The position numbers were made by a program, and so were the translations under genes. The notes under the pieces are model-generated. The model did not search any database. It worked only from the letters and a program-made list of their open reading frames with translations, and had not been told where the DNA came from. From NCBI RefSeq assembly GCF_024684275.1, contig NZ_JAIKXF010000134.1, positions 1-17,491 on the forward strand: DNA of 17,491 bases, read 5' to 3'. This document shows positions 13,598 to 17,491 of this stretch, one piece after another. Positions within the stretch are counted from its first letter, which is position 1. Each line of letters starts with the position of its first letter. Source of the stretch: Ruminococcus sp. GTDB taxonomy: Bacteria; Bacillota_A; Clostridia; Oscillospirales; Ruminococcaceae.

Positions 13598-13695
13598 GGC
13601 GCATATGGGACGTAAAAGGCGCCGCATATGGGACGTCGAGGACGCCGTCCCATACTTAGCTCTGATCACTCACGGGAGCCCGAGGGCGGGCTCCC
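13598..13695. repeat. REP-like direct repeat and hairpins between iorA and the zinc-ribbon gene
   Basis: CGCATATGGGACGT occurs at 13600-13613 and again at 13623-13636, 23 bp apart. The second copy also forms a 9-bp hairpin (13627-13635 with 13646-13654). A second palindrome, GGGAGCCC/GGGCTCCC, lies at 13674-13695. The flanks share TTAGCTCT with the iorB-paaK gap. It is probably a dispersed intergenic repeat, possibly acting as an attenuator of the downstream genes. Confidence 0.65.
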
Positions 13696-13714
13696 CTACT
13701 AATTATTCGATTGC

Positions 13715-15445
13715 TTACTGGATAGCACCGACTTTACACTGCTCCTGACATATGCCGCAGCCTACGCAGAGTGTATGGTCAACAACCGCCTTTCCGTCAC
13801 GCATTGAGATAGCAGGACATCCCAGCTTCATGCACATCTTGCAGCCTACGCACTTGTCCGCATTCACCTTGAGAGGCGGATTGTGCTTAACGTACTTGAG
13901 AAGTGCGCATGGACGGCGGGAAATAATTACTGAAGCCTCGTCAGCAGCAAGCTCCTCCTTGATAGCAGCCTCTGTCTCAGCAAGCTTATAAGGATCTGTT
14001 ACGCGAACACGCTTGATACCGATAGCCTTGCAGAGCTCTTCAAGATTAACAGCCGCAGCAGGATCGCCCTTGAGGTTCTTGCCAGTTGTGGGGTTCTGCT
14101 GATGACCTGTCATGCCTGTGATAGAGTTATCAAGAATGATAACTGTAGAATTTGAATTATTGTAAGCGATATTTACAAGACCTGTCATGCCGCTGTGCAT
14201 GAAGGTAGAATCACCGATAACCGCAACGCTCTTGTGCTCGGACTCTGCTCCTCTTGCCTTGTTGAAGCCGTGGAGTCCCGATATAGAAGCACCCATACAG
14301 ATAGTTGTGTCGATAGCGTTGAGAGGTGCGGCAGCTCCGAGAGTGTAGCAGCCGATGTCACCGGATACTGTTACGCCAAGCTTCTTCAAGCAATAGAACA
14401 GACCTCTGTGAGGACATCCTGCGCACATTACAGGAGGACGTACAGGAATATCATCTTCGAGAGCCACAAAATCCTTCTTCTCGCCGAGAAGCTTCTCTGC
14501 GATAACAGACTGTGGGAGCTCGCCTATGAAGCCGAATATCTCCTTGCCCTTTACGTTGTTTACGCCGATGTTGCGGCAGTGCTCCTCGATTATGCCGTCA
14601 AGCTCCTCGATAACGTATATCTGCTCGTACTTCTTAGCGAAGTCCTGAATGAGCTTTACAGGGAGAGGATTTACCATACCCAGCTTGAGAACAGAAGCCT
14701 TGTCGCCGAGAGCCTCCTTGACGTACTGATATGCAGCGCCGTTGGTGATAACGCCGAATTCAGCCTTGTCGGATATTTCAACTCTGTTGAGCGGAGTTGT
14801 CTCAGCGTACTCGATGAGCTTCTTTGTTCTCTCCTCAACGAAAACGTGTCTGCCCTTTGCGTAAGCAGGCATCATAACGAATTTATTAGGTGTCTTTTCG
14901 TAGTCCTTTAATGGGAGCTCCTTGCGGTCCTCCATTTCAACTATGCTCTGTGAGTGAGCAACTCTTGTGGACATTCTTACTATGAATGGTGCGTCAAACT
15001 GCTCGGAAAGCTCGAAGGCAAGCTTGACGAACTCCTTACATTCTGTGGAATCCGATGGCTCAAGCATTGGGACCTTTGAAGCGATAGCGTGATGACGGCT
15101 GTCCTGCTCATTCTGAGAGGAATGCATACCCTGATCGTCGGCAACTGCGATGACCATACCTGCGTTTACACCTGTATATCCTGCTGTATAGAGCGGATCG
15201 GCAGCAACGTTGAGACCAACGTGCTTCATACCGCAGAAGCTTCTCGCACCTGCAATAGAAGCTCCGAGAGCTGTCTCCATAGCGACCTTCTCGTTAGGAG
15301 CCCACTCTGCATATACCTCGTCATACTTTGCAACTTCCTCTGTTATCTCAGTTGAGGGAGTACCCGGATAGCTTGATACTACGCGGCAGCCCGCTTCATA
15401 TAAGCCTCTTGCAAAGGCTTCGTTTCCAAGCATTAATTTCTTCAT
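13715..15445 (-). CDS. iorA: Indolepyruvate:ferredoxin oxidoreductase, alpha subunit
   Basis: A complete 576-residue subunit, a normal length. Residues 1-170 form the N-terminal pyrimidine-binding domain (LMLGNEAFARGLYEAG, SSYPGTPSTEI). The thiamine-diphosphate domain contains CAGCPHRG (341-348) and the cofactor motif starting at GDS (411-413). The C-terminus is a two-cluster ferredoxin domain: C532, C535, C538, C543 followed by P, then C560, C563, C566 and C570. The start was placed at 15443-15445, not at the in-frame ATG at 15526, because the family begins MKKLMLGNEA and an AAAGGA site precedes it; the longer form would overlap the HAD gene. With IorB it makes aryl-acetyl-CoA from aryl pyruvates. 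It lies 31 bp downstream of the HAD gene, without a visible promoter between them. Confidence 0.95.
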   Translation of the reverse strand: MKKLMLGNEAFARGLYEAGCRVVSSYPGTPSTEITEEVAKYDEVYAEWAPNEKVAMETALGASIAGARSFCGMKHVGLNVAADPLYTAGYTGVNAGMVIAVADDQGMHSSQNEQDSRHHAIASKVPMLEPSDSTECKEFVKLAFELSEQFDAPFIVRMSTRVAHSQSIVEMEDRKELPLKDYEKTPNKFVMMPAYAKGRHVFVEERTKKLIEYAETTPLNRVEISDKAEFGVITNGAAYQYVKEALGDKASVLKLGMVNPLPVKLIQDFAKKYEQIYVIEELDGIIEEHCRNIGVNNVKGKEIFGFIGELPQSVIAEKLLGEKKDFVALEDDIPVRPPVMCAGCPHRGLFYCLKKLGVTVSGDIGCYTLGAAAPLNAIDTTICMGASISGLHGFNKARGAESEHKSVAVIGDSTFMHSGMTGLVNIAYNNSNSTVIILDNSITGMTGHQQNPTTGKNLKGDPAAAVNLEELCKAIGIKRVRVTDPYKLAETEAAIKEELAADEASVIISRRPCALLKYVKHNPPLKVNADKCVGCKMCMKLGCPAISMRDGKAVVDHTLCVGCGICQEQCKVGAIQ

Positions 15446-15476
15446 TATATCTATGTCCTTTCTTAAATAAAGATTA

Positions 15477-16301
15477 TCATGTTTTATTGTGTACTGCAAG
15501 GAGCCACTCCGCAACGCCGTCCTCATCGTTAGTACCGATAACTATATCGGCGGCAGACTTCACCTCGTCCCTTGCATTGCCTACGGCTATTTTCACATCA
15601 GCCTGTTCAAACATGGGCAGGTCGTTGAGATTATCGCCGAATGCGACTATCTCGTCAAAGCCGTACTCCTCGCGCAGGAATCTCAGTCCGTTGGACTTTG
15701 AGGCTTTATGAGAGAATATCTCAAGATACCATGAATCATCGTACACATCAAGGTAAAAGGCGTGGTCTACTCCCTTTATCCTTTCGGCTTCAAGCTTTAC
15801 GGGATAAAGCTCGTCATATTTTCCTCTTGTAGTGAAGTACACCGTGTATTCGTCGGCATAATCCTCAAGCCGGCACTGCACAAAGGGCTTTTTGTACTCA
15901 TGCTTCCTTACCTCTGCAAAGCTCTGCATAACTCTGCTTGTGAGCTCTGAATAATAACAGGTAAGGGCACCATTGTCTATGCGGTACATAAAGCATTCCA
16001 CTCCGTGGCGCTTATATATTTCAAGGAGCTTTGCAGACACCGCAGGATCAATAAATTCGCTCTTTATATAGCGCTTATTCTTTATATCATAAACACTCAC
16101 GCCATTCATAAGTATACAGGGGACGTTTATATCCAGAGCCGATGTTATCGGTACAGCCGAATATATAGACCTTGCTGTGGCAAAAGTAAAGCTCATGCCC
16201 TTAGCCGTCAGAGAGTTTATAATCTCTGCCGTACGGGCTGTTATCTTAGGTTCGGGATTTAGCAGTGTACCGTCAAGATCGCTGATATAGAGCCTTTTCA
16301 A
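15477..16301 (-). CDS. Cof-type HAD-IIB phosphatase
   Basis: A complete 274-residue haloacid-dehalogenase-like phosphatase of the Cof/IIB class. It has the nucleophile motif DLDGTLL (D8, D10), motif II T42 in FTFATARS, motif III K202 in HKASKSNGL and motif IV GDNLND (222-227). The cap domain, about residues 85-195, is of the IIB type. Members hydrolyse sugar phosphates, pyridoxal phosphate or flavin nucleotides; the substrate cannot be read here. The start is TTG at 16299-16301: it is the only candidate in frame before D8, since a TGA stop lies 9 bp upstream, and GGAGGTG is 11-12 bp ahead of it. It probably shares a transcript with iorA. Confidence 0.93.
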   Translation of the reverse strand: MKRLYISDLDGTLLNPEPKITARTAEIINSLTAKGMSFTFATARSIYSAVPITSALDINVPCILMNGVSVYDIKNKRYIKSEFIDPAVSAKLLEIYKRHGVECFMYRIDNGALTCYYSELTSRVMQSFAEVRKHEYKKPFVQCRLEDYADEYTVYFTTRGKYDELYPVKLEAERIKGVDHAFYLDVYDDSWYLEIFSHKASKSNGLRFLREEYGFDEIVAFGDNLNDLPMFEQADVKIAVGNARDEVKSAADIVIGTNDEDGVAEWLLAVHNKT

Positions 16302-16347
16302 ACCGCACCTTCACCTCCGTATACCTTGCGTGGATATTCATAATAGT

Positions 16348-16356
16348 ATTATAACA
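16348..16356 (-). promoter_or_regulatory. Extended -10 promoter of the HAD-iorA unit
   Basis: On the minus strand the sequence is TGTTATAAT, a perfect TGn extended -10, about 47 bp before the TTG start. No strong -35 lies at 17 bp. The only TTGACA (16387-16392) is too far upstream. Confidence 0.65.
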
Positions 16357-16453
16357 TATTTAGCGAGAAAAGTGAAGATATTATTTTTTGTCAAAAATAG
16401 ATTTGTACATTCCGACGGTTTTTCACCCCGCGGAATGTTAATCCTGCCTAAAG

Positions 16454-16645
16454 CGGAGTGCCTCCGCTGCCTTGCTCCGCGCAATAATTCTTCATAAGGG
16501 AAAAATATCTCCGCGAGGAATATTACTAAAAATCGTGCTCTCAGCGCGTGACGGAGTGCCTCCGCTGCCTTGCTCCGCGCGATAATTCTTCATAAGGGAA
16601 AAATATCTCCGCGAGGGATATTACTAAAAATCGTACTCTCAGCGC
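16454..16645. repeat. Tandem 98-bp-period intergenic repeat, two copies
   Basis: The copies 16454-16547 and 16552-16645 are 94 bp each, separated by 4 bp, with 3 substitutions. Each contains the palindrome CGGAG-tgc-CTCCG. The period is not a multiple of three, so the short minus-strand reading frames inside it (starting MKNY) change frame between copies and are not a repeat protein. The gene-free stretch 16302-16768 also has an 8-bp inverted repeat ACATTCCG/CGGAATGT (16407-16438). Confidence 0.85.
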
Positions 16646-16676
16646 ACTTTCTGTTTGCCGCTGACCACCGACAGGC

Positions 16677-16713
16677 AAAAAAACAGCCATGAAGAATATG
16701 GCTTCTTCATGGC
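16677..16713 (-). terminator. Terminator of the hsp20 gene
   Basis: A perfect 11-bp stem, GCCATGAAGAA (16686-16696) with TTCTTCATGGC (16703-16713), has a 6-nt loop. On the minus strand it is followed by TGTTTTTTT. It lies about 55 bp after the hsp20 stop codon. Confidence 0.92.
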
Positions 16714-16768
16714 AGGAATGTGGGTGGTGTATTAAATTATGGCAGGCATTAGGCTTCTCCCCTTTGCC

Positions 16769-17194
16769 TTACTTTATTTCAAGTCTCTTTGTGGCAGGAG
16801 CTTCGGGAGATTTCTTCGGGAGCTCAATGGTCAGGATACCGTTCTTGTACTCTGCACTGATGCTCTCTGTATCGATATCGCCGATATCGAAGCTTCTCTT
16901 GTACGAGCCGAATGTGCGCTCGCGGCGGATATAGTTGCCCTTGTCGTCCTTTTCGTCATTGTTTGTGCTGTGCTCAGCAGAAATAGTGAGCTGAGTTCCG
17001 CTGAGGTCAAGCTTTATATCCTCTTTTTCAAAGCCCGGGAGCTCAGATTCGAGGACGTACTTGTCGCCGTCATCGCGGATATCGGTCTTGCAGCTGCTTA
17101 TCGGCATACTGCCTCCGAAGAAATTCTTGTCAAAGTCATTGAATGTGTCCCACAGACCAAAGCCTGTGCCGCCGAAAGGTGTAAGTCCATACAT
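16769..17194 (-). CDS. Small heat-shock protein, Hsp20/alpha-crystallin family
   Basis: A complete 141-residue chaperone. The N-terminal arm (1-34, MYGLTPFGGTGFGLWDTFND) is rich in F and G, as is usual. The alpha-crystallin domain spans about 35-130, with KTDIRDDGDKYVLESELPGFEKEDIKLDL, the RRERTFGSYKRSFDIGD block and the conserved NGILTIELPK. The C-terminus is short, without a clear I-x-I motif; LEI is the nearest. It holds unfolded proteins as an ATP-independent chaperone in the cytoplasm. The start at 17192-17194 has GGAGG with 8-bp spacing. It appears to be a single-gene unit with its own terminator. No CIRCE operator is visible upstream, so control by HrcA is not indicated. A 15-codon ORF lies in the leader (17224-17271). 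Confidence 0.93.
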   Translation of the reverse strand: MYGLTPFGGTGFGLWDTFNDFDKNFFGGSMPISSCKTDIRDDGDKYVLESELPGFEKEDIKLDLSGTQLTISAEHSTNNDEKDDKGNYIRRERTFGSYKRSFDIGDIDTESISAEYKNGILTIELPKKSPEAPATKRLEIK

Positions 17195-17359
17195 AAATCA
17201 TACCTCCAATTGATATTTCATATTTATCCTATGCAGTTTTCCTCATAATATGCACTTTTCACGCTTTCCATTGGTATCGCTTCCTTTCGTTTCATTGTCT
17301 ATATAATACAGCTGTTGTTTGAAAGGAATATCAAGGTTCTGTGACAATATAATAAGCAT

Positions 17360-17383
17360 CCCCCGGCAAAGCCGGGGGTTTTT
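17360..17383 (+). terminator. Strong plus-strand terminator hairpin without an evident gene
   Basis: CCCCCGGC (17360-17367), loop AAA, GCCGGGGG (17371-17378) and a T run to 17383. It has the form of an intrinsic terminator on the plus strand, but no plus-strand gene ends nearby. Confidence 0.7.
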
Positions 17384-17391
17384 CCTTAAAC

Positions 17392-17434
17392 GCCCCATAG
17401 GGGCTCAGAATACAAGCCACGCCTAAAAAGGCGT
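17392..17434. other. Hairpin-rich non-coding stretch at the right edge
   Basis: Two further small hairpins follow the terminator: GCCCC-ATA-GGGGC (17392-17404) and ACGCC-TAAAAA-GGCGT (17419-17434). The remainder to 17491 shows nothing I can name. A run of hairpins like this is compatible with the end of an IS200/IS605-type element and its guide RNA on the minus strand, or with an ordinary intergenic repeat; no transposase sequence is in view. Confidence 0.35.
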
Positions 17435-17491
17435 AACAACACGGACGCACGCGGCTACGTTCTTCTGCGTATTTCTTACTGCTTACTCGCT

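Noticed and set aside
14195..14911. A 238-codon plus-strand ORF inside iorA
   Set aside because: It is a shadow of the well-supported minus-strand iorA gene; the composition is not protein-like and no ribosome site precedes it.
16387..16392. TTGACA as the -35 of the HAD promoter
   Set aside because: It lies about 33 bp from the TATAAT at 16348-16353, far beyond a workable spacer.
16454..16645. A CRISPR-like array
   Set aside because: Only two copies, 94 bp each with a 4-bp gap; units are far too long and there are no spacers or cas genes.
17336..17491. An edge-open minus-strand reading frame of about 50 codons
   Set aside because: It runs through three hairpins, has a composition unlike a real protein and matches no family I know; treated as non-coding.

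Overview
The window looks like a chromosomal segment from a gut or rumen Ruminococcus-type bacterium (Oscillospiraceae, Bacillota). The grounds are the gene content (pyruvate:ferredoxin oxidoreductase, ferredoxin-linked aryl-pyruvate metabolism, glycogen enzymes), AT-rich intergenic DNA with strong sigma-A style promoters and AGGAGG ribosome binding sites, and many small GC-rich hairpin repeats. The genus is an inference from style; no rRNA or tRNA gene is present to fix it.

Layout. 1-388 (+): the end of pyruvate:ferredoxin oxidoreductase, followed by two related intergenic segments that each end in a CTCCCCGA/TCGGGGAG terminator. 661-1865 (-): a compact operon with a 40-residue one-helix peptide, a 68-residue Cro/CI-type regulator and two paralogous 143-residue membrane proteins, read from a near-perfect sigma-A promoter with repeated GTAAAGC boxes. 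2018-3439 (-): three tandem, diverged, four-helix membrane proteins of unknown function, preceded by two palindromes 21 bp apart. 3440-3941: no gene, but several inverted repeats. 3942-7912 (-): glycogen phosphorylase and 4-alpha-glucanotransferase, a glycogen/maltodextrin breakdown pair. 7991-8407 (+): a small membrane protein whose stop codon abuts that of a convergent zinc-ribbon gene (8408-8842, -).

8966-15445 (-) is a loose cluster around aryl-acid metabolism: a tandem ACT-domain protein, a Cse60-like small protein, a phenylacetate-CoA ligase family enzyme, indolepyruvate:ferredoxin oxidoreductase beta (iorB) and alpha (iorA). iorA and iorB, usually adjacent, are separated by three other genes, one of which encodes a membrane protein with a Q/G/Y/S/N-rich, prion-like N-terminus made of 14-residue repeats. 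The ligase activates aryl acetates to CoA esters and IorAB interconverts aryl-acetyl-CoA and aryl pyruvate, so together they could salvage or produce aromatic amino-acid skeletons, with the ACT protein as a possible amino-acid sensor (inference).

15477-16301 (-) is a Cof-type HAD phosphatase with a TTG start, 31 bp upstream of iorA. 16302-16768 holds no gene but carries a 98-bp-period tandem repeat and the hsp20 terminator. 16769-17194 (-) is a small heat-shock protein. The right edge is a hairpin-rich non-coding stretch whose identity is open.

I see no CRISPR array, tRNA, rRNA, complete insertion sequence or recognisable defence system. The most interesting unexplained items are the regulator/micropeptide/membrane operon with its operator array, the palindrome-controlled triplet of membrane proteins, the prion-like membrane protein inside the ior locus, and the intergenic repeats.
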